Source of the DNA: JAPOUP01 sp965201085
GTDB lineage: Bacteria; Pseudomonadota; Alphaproteobacteria; Rhodobacterales; Rhodobacteraceae
Direction: 5' to 3'
DNA: 64,000 nt
NCBI GenBank assembly: GCA_965201085.1
Contig: CBDAVS010000016.1
Span: 558,001 to 622,000, forward strand
Shown: piece by piece, positions 46,285-56,648 of the stretch
Layout: each line of letters begins with the position of its first letter
How positions within the stretch are numbered: position 1 is the stretch's first letter
The notes under the pieces: generated by a model
What the model was told of the DNA's origin: nothing
What the model saw: only the letters and a program-made list of their open reading frames with translations
Databases searched by the model: none
Made by a program: the position numbers and the translations under genes

Positions 46285-47124
46285 TTATTTATGGCATGCC
46301 AAACAGGTTTTTGTCTGACCGTACAGTGTATCGATGTCGATGTCGCCGTCGTGATCCCGAAGTGGGTTTGGTTGGCGGTTTGCTTTTGTGCGCTCAAGCC
46401 GTCTAGTATAATCTTCCTCAATCTGACTCACACGTGTGGGTTGCGATAACTCATCGAGTGACTCCCCTTGAGACCAAGTAAAGGGTGATCCGTTCTCAAC
46501 CGCTACCTTCTCATAAGACTTAGCTTCCTCGAACGCTTTGGGATGGCGCTCTTTCAGGCGCACCCACTCTATTTTTTGCTGATAGAAACAAAAGGTGCAA
46601 CCACTCCGGGAACGCCAATCATAGTAGCGTGGGAGACCAAGACCAGATGTCTCGAGGATGTCCAGAACGCCGATTTTGTCAATCCCAATATCTTTGAAAG
46701 GTAAGATAATTTTAAGTCGTCTGTGTTTGGAACTGTAACCCTCTCTGTAATCTTCGTCAGAACGAATTGCGACATAGCTAGAAACGGTGTATCCTTCCTT
46801 TAGAAAAGGGCGAACCCACCGTTCGAATGGACGTAGCTTGAGCTGCCGTGTGCACCATCTTGTTTGCGGCGACGGTAGAAAATTGTTGTACTGTTTAAGC
46901 CAAAAATCGAAATCCCGATCAGGATTTAAACGTAAAATGGCCTTACCGAGAAATCCTTCGAGGCGACCTAGGAACTCATAGACCTCCGGTAATTCCTTAC
47001 CGGTGTCCGTAAAAAAATACTCTATGTCGAGATCGGGATGATACTGACGCATGTAAACAGCGAGCGCCGCGCTGTCACGGCCACCCGAAAGTCCCAAAAC
47101 ATGCTTTTGGAGAGCTTTAGTCAC
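46285..47124 (-). CDS. sspD: SspD-like PP-loop ATP pyrophosphatase/PAPS reductase family protein
   Basis: 279 residues. The PP-loop HVLGLSGGRDSAALAVYM, FFTDTGKELPEVYEFL and TRWCTRQLKLRPFE are those of the DndC/SspD branch of PAPS-reductase-like proteins. Later Cys pairs (GCTFCFYQQK; CLACHK at the end) could carry an Fe-S cluster. It should activate sulfur transfer to the DNA backbone using sulfur from SspA. Its start overlaps the sspC stop by four bases. No lesion visible. Confidence 0.82.
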   Translation of the reverse strand: MTKALQKHVLGLSGGRDSAALAVYMRQYHPDLDIEYFFTDTGKELPEVYEFLGRLEGFLGKAILRLNPDRDFDFWLKQYNNFLPSPQTRWCTRQLKLRPFERWVRPFLKEGYTVSSYVAIRSDEDYREGYSSKHRRLKIILPFKDIGIDKIGVLDILETSGLGLPRYYDWRSRSGCTFCFYQQKIEWVRLKERHPKAFEEAKSYEKVAVENGSPFTWSQGESLDELSQPTRVSQIEEDYTRRLERTKANRQPNPLRDHDGDIDIDTLYGQTKTCLACHK

Positions 47125-50100
47125 GATATGACCCTTTCGTAATCTCGGTTGGGATGCTCTACTGTTGAGGCGATATAACGAGAGCTGAGTTCTGCGAGCG
47201 CAGCGAGGACAATCCGATGGTTATGTTCACCGGTGATTTTTAGGGCATTTTCAACGCCTTTAATAACTTCATCAATAACAATACGCTCGGCGTCGGATAT
47301 CTCGAATTCGGCGTGCAGCGGAGTGGGTCTGCCACTAACACCGACAACCACAGCTATCGCATGCCGTTTATCGACCCGCCCCTTCACACGAGCAAAATTT
47401 TCTGTTCGAATGAATTTCTGCGCAAAGTCGGTAATTTCGACCGCAACACGGTCAAGATCTGGGTCTGTCCAAATTCTCGGTGGCTTGTTCGCTGCGAGGC
47501 TCGCAATGCTTTCTATTTCTTCGGCTGTTCCTAAAAATTCGGCAAGGCGATTGATGAATGCATTGAGCCGGAAATCACCTCCGAGCCTCTGAATGTTCTC
47601 TGATCGGGATCGCAAATCCGCAAGAGCTTGTGGTGAAGCATTCGGGACCTGCAGTTCAGCTAGCATGAGATCGTTTAAGCGTCGCAACATTGACGGATAT
47701 GATTGCACAAGTTCCTCAAGACCTTCACGGACATCGTTGACGATGTTCTGCAGTCCGTCCTCGCTAGTGAACGCACAACGGTCGCCGAAAGCGACCGGAA
47801 TGTCGTCGAACAGAAACTTATTCGGATCGTTCGCATGCTTGAACAGGTTACGAACTCTTACGGCATTGGTGGAAAGTTGTGCCGTACGTTTGGTCCAAGG
47901 ATGCAAGCGGTCAAAGATAGCGATAAGACCACGTGCAACGTCGATTGGTGCGAGATGTGTCAGCTTATTGCCAGTGTCTAGTTGGCGAACAATTTCCGCC
48001 ATGCTGGACAAAAGGCGTCGTGCCAGGTCCGAGAGGTCCATCCAACGTAGCTGTATGTCACTGGCACTTCGACCCAGTACTTCGATGTCGATATCTTTGA
48101 GCCGTGATTGGAAGACGCCTTCCCTATACAATGCGACCTTATCACGGCGAGATAGGATAAAGGCGGATGCAAGGACGGGCATTAGACCGTCTTTAACGCC
48201 AAAAGGTTGGGCGGACCATAGACGGTAAATTTCTTCCATGCCGACGGTACGGTCCTCTGTATTCTTCAATAGATCGACCGTCGATTCCCAGAGATCAAAG
48301 AGGCCGACAGGATCATTGCGCTTCTCTGGTGCACAAAAGCGATATTTCTTCCCGCACTTTGCGTAGAGACCGGATTTTTCAAGGATGGAACTAAACAGAC
48401 CACCTTCTGCGGGGTAGCCTTCAATACCGAGACGAGCCTCTCCTTCATTTGATACCATTGCTCGTAACAAGGCGTTACGCGCTGCAACAGCGTTGCTAGA
48501 GGGCTTTATGCGGTTTAGCAGCTCGTTGTTAAAGCGAGGAGAGCGAAAATAGCGCTTAGCGGCAAAACTGGATGCGACATCGTTGAGCTCGGCGTGATAC
48601 CATTGACTTGGCGGTTGGTTCTTGAGGAACCAGGTTGCGTTATCGAACGCTCGCCGAATTTCTTCTTCGATTTGCCCTTGAAGGACCGTATGTCGGGCTT
48701 TGACTTCACGTTGAGCGACAGGGTCACCCGCAAGGTCTGGATGCTCTTCCTGTACCTCATTGAGTGCCAGCAGTTCGCTGGCTAGATCGGTGATTGCCCA
48801 TGCACGACTGGATAGGCCGATAACGACATCCCAGTTCTTTGGTTTTCGTCCGGCCTCTCGGCAAATCTTCCTCGCTTACTCGTTTGTCTCACCCTCTGTC
48901 GGTAAGGCAAGCAGAAATTTTCCGATCGTACCGACAGAAGGTTCGTATTTGCTTGCTTGTTCAATAAGACTATTGACGGGGGCGATTTCGACATCAAACC
49001 AACGAAGGGCTCCCGTCTCGTGGTAGTGGCGCTTCGCTAGGATCGGTTGGAGTTTGACGATTTGTTGCAAGGCTTCAATGTCGACTTCTCTGACATGTTG
49101 CAGGGAGTCTTGAACGACGCGCTCCACATCGAAGTCGCTTCCCGCATAAATTGCATAGGATCCCGAAAACTTTCTGAATACGACCAGAGACCATTTCTTC
49201 AATTGATTCAGCGCATTTTTCGTGGTGCGTTTGGATGCACCGCTAACGCATGCCGAAAGAAGTTCATGAGTGGGCACGAGGCCGGATCTTTCTTTGAAGA
49301 GATCGATTAAAGCAATCGACTTGAGTAATCGCAGATGCAGCGTATCACCCCCAAGCGCCTCACAGCGCTCGATAGCTTCCGCAGCCAAAGCCCAACGATG
49401 ACCATCTGGTGATGCGAGGATCGAGGCTTCGAGATTGACGCGTAAATAGTTCCAAAGCCTGTAGGGTTCAAAGATAGCATCCACTGATTGATGACGTATG
49501 AACTCCTGAAAGCCGTATGGTTCGGCTGAATTCAGGAAGCCGAAGATGCTGCGCTGGTTTTGCCCGAATCTTCTTCGGGATATCGGGCCAAGAAGACAGG
49601 CGACAACTGGATGTAGCGGCCAGCATCCTTGGAGTGTTTCAGGAAGATGGCACGAAGCTGAAGGGCGCTGCCGCATGACTTCTGACGCGACTGCTGAGGA
49701 CAACTTTCCAAGCTTGGCAGTTGTCCTGTCGCTTTTGATTGCACGGGCAACGAGTTCAATCTGTTCTTCGCCCACCGCATTGACGGCAAGATCGACATAA
49801 CGACCTTGAATCTTTGACCATTCGTCGCGCATTTCCCGAGAGAGCCGGTTTGCGTAATCTTCGAATGCCTGATGCAATATACCGACGACAATCAATCGGC
49901 CACCGCTCCTCGACGCCGCCTCAGCAAGCAGTTGGAAAAGATATAGATCTGCGCCTTCTTGCGCGGCGGCTTCAAGAAATTTACCCATTTCGTCGATGAA
50001 CAGGATCACACCGCCTTCACTCCGAGGGTGCCTTCTAGAAAGTTCGAAAAGTGTTGACACAACGTCGTCGTCGGTCCAATGCTCGCGTCGTACTTCATTG

Positions 50101-50384
50101 ATCAAACCAAGCTGTCCAAGCGCGTCTGCGATCACCTGTGCCGCTTCGGCCCTGCGCCCGACAACCGGTACCGTTAACCAACCCATTGTTTTTGGCGGTA
50201 AGGCGGCGAAAACACCATTCGAAGTGCTCTCGCCAATCGCGTTTGCGGCTCTCGAAACCAGTTCCTTGTTACCACTGAGCAGAGCACTCATTGCGACAAC
50301 AAGACTCGACTTTCCACTGCCGTAGGGTCCGGTCCAGGTAAATGCACCATGGCCCGTCTCGGAAACGTGCCGACCGACCTCTAA

Positions 50385-51342
50385 GAGTTTGTTCCATAAG
50401 TTGAGTGGTCCCGCAGGATGTGGCATTCCGGTTGGTGAAAGCAACCAAATACGGAGAGAGCCATGCCCTGGAACAGGACCACCCAACAGATCCATAAGCG
50501 CCCGGACGACCACAGTCAAAACGACCTGACCGACGCCGAATGGACCATCATCGAGCCGATGCTGCCGAAGCAGGGAAGGATGGGACGGCCGCGCGAGGTC
50601 GACCTTCGGTCGGTGTTCGACGCGGGCCGGTATATCCTGTCCACGGGATGCCAGTGGCGCGCGTTACCCTCTGGATATCCACCGTTTTCCACCGACCGGA
50701 ACTATTTTTACGCATGGCGGCGGAGCGGGCTCCTGGAGCGTCTCGTGCATCGTCTCCGGGACCTCGCGCGGCGGTGTTCGGGGCGCTCCGCGGAGCCGAC
50801 CGCCGCCTCGATCGACAGCCAGTCGGTGAAGACCACGGAGAGCGGCGGGCCCCGCGGCTACGACGCCGGGAAGAAGGTGAAGGGGAGGAAAAGGCACCTG
50901 ATCGTGGACGCCGACGGCACACCGATCGTCATGACGGTTCACACCGCCGACATCCAGGACCGGGACGGGGCGCCGGACCTGATCGCGAAGCTGCTGGAGA
51001 CGGTGCCCACGGTGTGTAGGCTGTTCGCCGACGGTGGCTACGCGGGTCAGAAGCTGCGGGAGCGGCTTGAGGGGATGGGGTTGTCGAACGTGATCAGGAT
51101 CGTCGAAAAACCGAAGAATGTCAAAGGGTTCACTGTTCTCTACCGCCGCTGGGTCGTGGAGCGGACCTTCGCCTGGATGGGCCGGTGCCGCCGCCTGTCG
51201 AAAGATTACGAAAGGCTCAGCGAGAACTCGCTGGCATGGGCGCAGCTGGCCGCCTGCCGGTTCCTGCTCAGGCGGGTGGCGAGGGCGTCAACTCCATGAA
51301 AAACAATAGTTTAATGATATCAGTGACTTATGATTCAAACTC
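50385..51342 (+). mobile_element. IS5-family insertion sequence, copy 2, inside sspC
   Basis: 958 bp, the same terminal repeats as copy 1 in the opposite orientation. Direct repeats of TAA flank it at 50382-50384 and 51343-51345. The insertion lies in the N-terminal coding region of sspC. Confidence 0.97.
50463..51299 (+). CDS. IS5-family transposase (copy 2)
   Basis: 278 residues with the same DDE motifs as copy 1 (SIDSQSVK, RLFADGGYAGQK, WVVERTFAWMGR). One visible difference is FSTDRNYF where copies 1 and 3 have FSTVQNYF. Apparently intact. Few differences among copies point to recent transposition. Confidence 0.95.
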   Translation: MPWNRTTQQIHKRPDDHSQNDLTDAEWTIIEPMLPKQGRMGRPREVDLRSVFDAGRYILSTGCQWRALPSGYPPFSTDRNYFYAWRRSGLLERLVHRLRDLARRCSGRSAEPTAASIDSQSVKTTESGGPRGYDAGKKVKGRKRHLIVDADGTPIVMTVHTADIQDRDGAPDLIAKLLETVPTVCRLFADGGYAGQKLRERLEGMGLSNVIRIVEKPKNVKGFTVLYRRWVVERTFAWMGRCRRLSKDYERLSENSLAWAQLAACRFLLRRVARASTP

Positions 51343-51470
51343 TAACAATACATCCGCGGATGATTTGGGGCACACAAAGCCTTCAAGGCTGTGTAAATCG
51401 TCATGGTCAGTGTCAATCCGGATCGATCTCTGAAATCGCCTTGCTACATGAACCGTATCAGAAAGAACCA

Positions 51471-52430
51471 TCAGGCTGCCTCCCTACCCCGTTTGGGAAG
51501 AAAATCACGAATTGCATAATTAAGGGCCGCATCCATGTTGAGTGGTGTGCTCCTAAAGACCTGCTTTAACCCAGCTGTTTCAGACCAACGGAAGCGTCCG
51601 AGCGAAAACTCCTCTATTCCGATGAGCCTATCAGCGACGTCGTTTTCATCAAGCAGGAAGACTCGGCCCGGTGACCCCGGTTCATGTGCGATAGCTTCAA
51701 ACGATAATGTCTGTGCACTGCTAAAACCCTTCCAGAAATCGATCAAGGCATAGAGGAATGCTCCGTTTTGAAGCGTAGATTTTGGTCCGCGTACAAACCG
51801 GAAACCGTCCCGTTTGCCAGTGGCCCTTATCAGACCGAGTTCGGCAAGCGGTGATTCCAGCGTGTCTTCCGGTGATGTTTTTGCGGAATGCGGTCGCGCA
51901 ACATAATTACGCAGGAAGCATTCAACATCACGTCGAATTGTCGTTGCCGAGACGCGCGGCCATGCCCGGTCTTTAGCTAGCTTCTCAAGAGCCTTAACAA
52001 GCCGTTCACGCTCGAATGTCGGACTAGGAAAATGGTTGAAGCTCCAATAATATGTGGTTTTTTCGGAGCGACCTGCGAGACTCCAATGTATGAGCCAAAG
52101 GCTTGTTGGATACTCCATATAAGGATCATGACCGTTTACACCGAATATCCTGTCACCGAGCGATGTTGTGGCGAGCGTGTTTGTGGTCAACTTATCCCGA
52201 ATAATGCCTGATGCGGTCGCCCAATGGCGCATCGAAGCCACCATATTCTTGCCAACCCCGAAATTCGCAATCGCCTCGTCACCGGTGAAGGCTGATTTGT
52301 TCTCCGGGTCGTTTTTCCGGTTATCGATAGCGTCATACGCCTTTTTTAGCCAACCGTAACGTAGCGGGAATGTCTCGTGGCCCGTGAATTGCGGTCTGTA
52401 ACTGTTTTGGAAAATAGGTCCCCGTGGCAT
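51471..52430 (-). CDS. sspB: SspB-like DUF4007 protein
   Basis: 319 residues. FTGHETFPLRYGWLKKAYDA and AIANFGVGKNMVASMRHWA are the DUF4007 hallmarks; GVNGHDPYMEYPTSLWLIHW and WSFNHFPSPTF follow. In SspABCD systems this family member is described as the DNA-nicking component needed to insert sulfur on one strand. It is the first gene of the minus-strand sspB-sspC-sspD operon, and the sspC start overlaps its stop. No lesion is visible. Confidence 0.8.
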   Translation of the reverse strand: MPRGPIFQNSYRPQFTGHETFPLRYGWLKKAYDAIDNRKNDPENKSAFTGDEAIANFGVGKNMVASMRHWATASGIIRDKLTTNTLATTSLGDRIFGVNGHDPYMEYPTSLWLIHWSLAGRSEKTTYYWSFNHFPSPTFERERLVKALEKLAKDRAWPRVSATTIRRDVECFLRNYVARPHSAKTSPEDTLESPLAELGLIRATGKRDGFRFVRGPKSTLQNGAFLYALIDFWKGFSSAQTLSFEAIAHEPGSPGRVFLLDENDVADRLIGIEEFSLGRFRWSETAGLKQVFRSTPLNMDAALNYAIRDFLPKRGREAA

Positions 52431-52585
52431 TACGTCCCGTTTCTGGATGATTGATCCAGCTTGCCATTAACTCACGAGGTGCAATAAGGTCAAATTGATT
52501 TCTGGAAGCATCACGCCAGAAAGTCGATAAACTACCTGCATTGCGACTCATGGGGCAGATTGCAACGTAAGACAATGTTAACATT
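52431..52585. promoter_or_regulatory. Divergent sspB/sspA promoter region
   Basis: 155 bp between the divergent sspB and sspA starts must hold both promoters. It is AT-richer than the flanking housekeeping regions. No specific operator was identified. Confidence 0.5.
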
Positions 52586-53776
52586 ATGAAAATTGGCGAT
52601 ACGCTATATTTCGACCATCAAGCTACGACGCCGCTTGACTCACGGGTTTTTGAGTTGATGCACCCATTTCTGTCCGTGCGATTCGGCAACCCGCATGCTG
52701 TTGACCACGCAATCGGGTGGCGCACAGCGCAGGCTGTTGATCGTGCGACAGCACAGGTTGCGTCATTGGTCGGCGGTGATCCAGACGAAATCGTTTTTAC
52801 ATCAGGTGCTACCGAAGCAAACAATTTGGCGCTGCTCGGTGTCGGGCGTCGGGCAATGGGTGGTTGCAGAAACCGAATTCTCCTAGGTTCCACTGAGCAT
52901 AAGTGCGTTTTACAGATTGGGCGTATTTTGCACGATGCCCACGGCTACGAGGTTACGCATATTCCCGTGGATTCGGAAGGTCTAATTGATCCCGGCACCC
53001 TCGATAAACTTCTCACCGACAATGTCCTTCTCGTCTCGGTGATGATTGCCAACAATGAGATTGGCACGCTTCAAGACATTGATGTGATATCTCAATTGGT
53101 GCACCGATACGGGGCGTTACTGCATTGCGATGCGGCACAGGCACCGTGCGCCGTTGATCTATCCGGTATCGCACAGATTGTCGATATGCTTAGCATCTCC
53201 GGCCACAAAATGTATGGACCAATGGGAATTGGTGCACTATATGTTAGGCGGGCTATTCAGGCCAGAATCGAGCCGATAATTCATGGTGGGGGGCAGCAAA
53301 ATGGACTTCGTTCTGGTACGCTGCCAACGGCACTTATTGTCGGGATCGGTGCAGCCGCAGAGTTGGTAAATAGTGACGCCGCCAATATGGGTAGGGGCAC
53401 CCTACGAGATTTAGGGATAAAATTCTCGGATTTTTTGAAGGATATGCCATGCCCTGTCTGGTTTAATGGCCCTAAAAACCCGACGCTACGCCATCCCGGT
53501 AACATCAGTGCTGGCTTTGTAGGGATTGCCGCAGCTGATCTTCTTGGTAGAGTGCAGCCTAAGCTCGCGGCATCCACCGGATCGGCATGCACGAGCGGTA
53601 TCATGGAGCCATCTCACGTATTGCGGTCCATCGGTCTGAGTGAACAGGAAGCGTCGTCTTGCATCCGGTTCAGCCTCGGAAGAGAGACAACCGAGAAGGA
53701 TGTCGTAAACGCGGCTGCGATTCTAAAGTCGGCGATTGAGAGCCTGAAGAACGATGATCTGCTAGAAGTAGCTTAA
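52586..53776 (+). CDS. sspA: SspA-like cysteine desulfurase
   Basis: 396-residue PLP enzyme of the IscS/NifS fold. YFDHQATTPLDSRV starts the fold; FTSGATEANNLALLG, STEHKCVLQ, the PLP Lys in SISGHKMYGPMGIGALY, and the persulfide Cys in ASTGSACTSGIMEPSHVL are visible. It should supply sulfur for DNA backbone modification; the gene position opposite sspBCD identifies it as SspA instead of a housekeeping IscS. Intact. The first IS30 copy starts six bases after its stop. Confidence 0.88.
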   Translation: MKIGDTLYFDHQATTPLDSRVFELMHPFLSVRFGNPHAVDHAIGWRTAQAVDRATAQVASLVGGDPDEIVFTSGATEANNLALLGVGRRAMGGCRNRILLGSTEHKCVLQIGRILHDAHGYEVTHIPVDSEGLIDPGTLDKLLTDNVLLVSVMIANNEIGTLQDIDVISQLVHRYGALLHCDAAQAPCAVDLSGIAQIVDMLSISGHKMYGPMGIGALYVRRAIQARIEPIIHGGGQQNGLRSGTLPTALIVGIGAAAELVNSDAANMGRGTLRDLGIKFSDFLKDMPCPVWFNGPKNPTLRHPGNISAGFVGIAAADLLGRVQPKLAASTGSACTSGIMEPSHVLRSIGLSEQEASSCIRFSLGRETTEKDVVNAAAILKSAIESLKNDDLLEVA

Positions 53777-53781
53777 CATCA

Positions 53782-55122
53782 CCCCACTTCCAGTCCGAAG
53801 TGCAACACCGGCCCGTCTCCGGAACGAGGGGGTGGCCCCGAGCGGAGGAGGCGGGCCGGTGTTGAAGGATTTTCCGGCCAGGGCCCCGGATTCCACGCGG
53901 AATACGGCGGCTGTCCCTTCGAATCGGAGCGTAACCGGGCCTCCCGGCGGCGGCAGGGCCCCGCGGCGGGAGGTGGCCCGACCGAAACCGGGCGGGCGCG
54001 CCTGCGGAATTCCCTCTCCCCCGTCGGGGCGAAGCTCCTCAGGGAGGCCGCGCCCGCGCGAAAGCCTCCGCCGGCGTCAGGTGGCCGGGCGCCTTGCGGG
54101 GGCGCGCGTTCAGGATGTCCTGGACCCGCTTCACGCGGGCGTCCGTGACCTGCCGCAGGTCGGTCCCCTTCGGCAGGTAACGGGGCGGCGGCCCGTTGGT
54201 GTGCCCGTTCAGGCCCCGCTCCCACGAGTGGTGGGGCGTCGGGAGGAGGAAGTCGGCCTCCAGCGCCTTCGCCACCTTCGCGTGCCCCGCGAACTCCCTG
54301 CCGTCGTACGCCGTGATCGTGTGGACCCTGGCGCCGGGACCCTTGAGAAGGTCGGTCATCGCCCCGCCGACCGCCCCCGCCCTCTTTCCGTCAACCCTCT
54401 GGACAGGCGGCTGTTCCGACGCCCGGTCCACAGGCGACACCACCGCGCCGCCATGGCCCCCGCCGATAACGGTGTCGGCCTCCCGGTCGCCGATCCTGAC
54501 CTTCTCCCCGACGGTCTCCGGGCGTTCCGGGATGTCCCGCCGGCCCGGGATGTGACCCCGGCCCGCGTGGCGGCCACCCTGCCGGTTGCGCTTCTTTCCC
54601 CGCCGCCGCAGGTGCCCGCAAGGCGTTCCGCCGTCCCTGCGGTCCGCGCGTACGAGGTCGTATATCCGCTGCCTGCCGACCGTCCCCGGGTCCTCCAGCC
54701 GGAGACGCCCCGGGACCTGTTCCGGGCTCCAGCCCTCCCCGGCTTCGCCACGACCTTCGCCCGGCGCTCCTCCGTCAGCTTCCCCGGGACCCAAGAGGCC
54801 CCGTTCCGGCGCCCGGTGGCCTTCCTCCGCGCCTGTCCCTGACGGTAGCCCCGCCCGCCGCCGTCGCGCCGGAGCTCCCGCGATATGGTGGCCGGATGGC
54901 GGCCCGGCCGCCCGGCGATGGCCCCGTCCGAAAGCCCGCCTTTCCCCGTCGCGTATATCCGGCATCTTCCGTCGAAGATCGGATGACGGTAGCCCTCGGG
55001 CATGACACTCTCCTGTCCTGCGCACAGGGACTGTCGCCGTTATCCGGCCGGTTCGCAGGATGCCGCACCCGAAACGCGGCTTCCCACCATCAACGGTGTT
55101 GCACTTCAGAGCGGAACGGGGG
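53782..55122 (-). mobile_element. IS30-family insertion sequence, copy A (defective)
   Basis: About 1.34 kb between CCCCACTTCCAGTCCGAAG at the left and CACTTCAGAGCGGAACGGGGG at the right; the ends share the inverted core GAAGTGCAACACCG. No clear target duplication was identified. The element follows sspA directly. Confidence 0.85.
54039..55003 (-). pseudogene. IS30-family transposase, copy A, frameshifted and catalytically altered
   Basis: The N-terminal third (MPEGYRHPIFDGRCRIYATG, SDGAIAGRPGRHPATISREL) is in one frame; the rest (EGWSPEQVPGRLRLEDPG onward) continues in another, so a frameshift splits the gene near 54740. Two catalytic positions differ from copy B: ITADNGKEF became ITAYDGREF, and ERGLNEHTNG became ERGLNGHTNG. 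The copy should be inactive. Confidence 0.88.
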
Positions 55123-55172
55123 TCAAAATTACCGCGACCTGCCGGTCAATTATCGCCATAAAATTCCATTTT

Positions 55173-56467
55173 CCCCACTTCCAGTCCGAAGTGCAACACC
55201 GGCCCGTCTCCGGAGCGAGGGGGTGGCCCGAGCGGAGGAGGCGGGCCGGTGTTGAGGGATTTTCCGGCCAGGGGCCCGGATTCCACGCGGAATGCGGTAG
55301 CTGTCCCTTCGGATCGGAGCGTAACCGGGCGGGCGCGCCTGCGGAATTCCCTCTCCCCCGTCGGCCGACGGGGCGAAGCGCCTCAGGGAGGCCGCGCCCG
55401 CGCGAAAGCCTCCGCCGGCGTCAGGTAGCCGGGCGCCTTGCGGGGGCGCGCGTTCAGGATGTCCTGGACCCGCTTCACGCGGGCGTCCGTGACCTGCCGC
55501 AGGTCGGTCCCCTTCGGCAGGTACTGGGGCGGCAGCCCGTTGGTGTGCTCGTTCAGGCCCCGCTCCCACGAGTGGTAGGGCGTCGCGAAGAAGAAGTCGG
55601 CCTCCAGCGCCTTCGCCACCTTCGCGTGCCCCGCGAACTCCTTGCCGTTGTCCGCCGTGATCGTGTGGACCCTGGCGCCGAGCCCCTTGAGAAGGTCGGT
55701 CATCGCCTCGCCGACCGCCTCCGCCTTCTTTCCGTCAACCCGTTGGAGAAGCGTGAATTTCGAGCATCTGTCCACAAGCGACACCACCGCACCGCTGTGT
55801 CCCCCGCCGATCACCGTGTCCGCTTCCCAGTCGCCGATTCTCGCCTTCGCCCCGACCTCTTTCGGGCGCTCCGGGATGTCCCTCCGGCCCGGGATGTGAC
55901 CCCGGCCCGCGTGGCGGCCACCCTGCCGGTCCGGTTCCTTTCCCCGCCGCCGCAGGTGCCCGCAAGGCGTTCCTCCGTCCCCGCGGTCCGCGCGTACGAG
56001 GTCGTATATCCGCTGACGGCCGACCATGCCGGGGTCCTCCAGCCGGAGACGCCCCGGGACCCGCTCCGGGCTCCAGCCCTCCTCCAGCTTCGCCACGACC
56101 TTCGCCCGGCGCTCCTCCGTCAGCTTCCCCGGGACCGAAGAGGCCCCGCTCCGGCGCCCGGTGGCCTTCCTCCGCGCCTGTCCCTGCCGGTATCCCCGCC
56201 CGCCGCCGTCGCGTCGGATCTCCCGCGATATGGTGGCCGGATGGCGGCCCGGCCGCCTGGCGATGGCCCCGTTCGAAAGCCCGCCTTTCCCCGTCGCGTA
56301 TATCCGGCATCTTCCGTCGAAGGTCAGATGACGGTAGCCCTCGGGCATGACACTCTCCTATCCTGAGCACAGGGACTGTCGCCGTTATCCGGCCGATTCG
56401 CAGGATGCCGCACCCGAAACGCGGCTTCCCACCATCAACGGTGTTGCACTTCAGGGCGGAACGGGGG
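55173..56467 (-). mobile_element. IS30-family insertion sequence, copy B
   Basis: About 1.3 kb with the same ends as copy A (CCCCACTTCCAGTCCGAAG and ACTTCAGGGCGGAACGGGGG). Only 50 bp separate it from copy A, in the same orientation. Confidence 0.88.
55383..56348 (-). CDS. IS30-family transposase (copy B, apparently intact)
   Basis: 321 residues. N-terminal helix-turn-helix region (GGLSNGAIARRPGRHPATIS, then REIRRDGGGRGYR), then the DDE core: IGDWEADTVIGG, HTITADNGKEFAGHAK, and YHSWERGLNEHTNGLPPQYL, then PKGTDLRQV. DILNARPRKAPGYLTPAEAF closes it. All three acidic residues are present, unlike copy A. Confidence 0.93.
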   Translation of the reverse strand: MPEGYRHLTFDGRCRIYATGKGGLSNGAIARRPGRHPATISREIRRDGGGRGYRQGQARRKATGRRSGASSVPGKLTEERRAKVVAKLEEGWSPERVPGRLRLEDPGMVGRQRIYDLVRADRGDGGTPCGHLRRRGKEPDRQGGRHAGRGHIPGRRDIPERPKEVGAKARIGDWEADTVIGGGHSGAVVSLVDRCSKFTLLQRVDGKKAEAVGEAMTDLLKGLGARVHTITADNGKEFAGHAKVAKALEADFFFATPYHSWERGLNEHTNGLPPQYLPKGTDLRQVTDARVKRVQDILNARPRKAPGYLTPAEAFARARPP

Positions 56468-56648
56468 CTTGATGTCCGAGGCCGATTGTCTTCGAACGGC
56501 AGGCATTTGCCCACGATAGTGCTTGGCCCAATAACAAAGCGATGACTTGTCATCGAACGAATCGCACCATATACACCGCTCTTCGTTGGCGCGGCCGGCC
56601 AAAGAGGCATGCCGAGTCGCGCTCAAAACGCCCTTGAAGGAGTCGGAA

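Larger units (their letters stand above)
47121..51471 (-). pseudogene. sspC: sspC, interrupted by IS5 copy 2 and a nonsense codon
   Basis: The start is ATG 51471-51469, overlapping the sspB stop (TGATG). After 43 codons ending SSADVLL the gene is split by an IS5 element (50385-51342, TAA/TTA duplication). Removing the element and one repeat restores the frame exactly: VLLEVGRHVSETGHGAFTWT, then Walker A GPYGSGKSS. A second lesion is an in-frame TAA at 48876-48878, after GETNE. The same frame reopens at once (ARKICREAGRKPKNWDVVIG) and runs to 47121, where it overlaps sspD by four bases. The restored protein would be about 1130 residues, fitting the large P-loop ATPase of SspABCD. Confidence 0.88.

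Noticed and set aside
40918..53776. Assignment to the classical DndABCDE system
   Set aside because: No DndB or DndE relative is present. A DUF4007 protein, a large P-loop ATPase coupled to the PP-loop gene, and sspA diverging from sspBCD fit SspABCD better.
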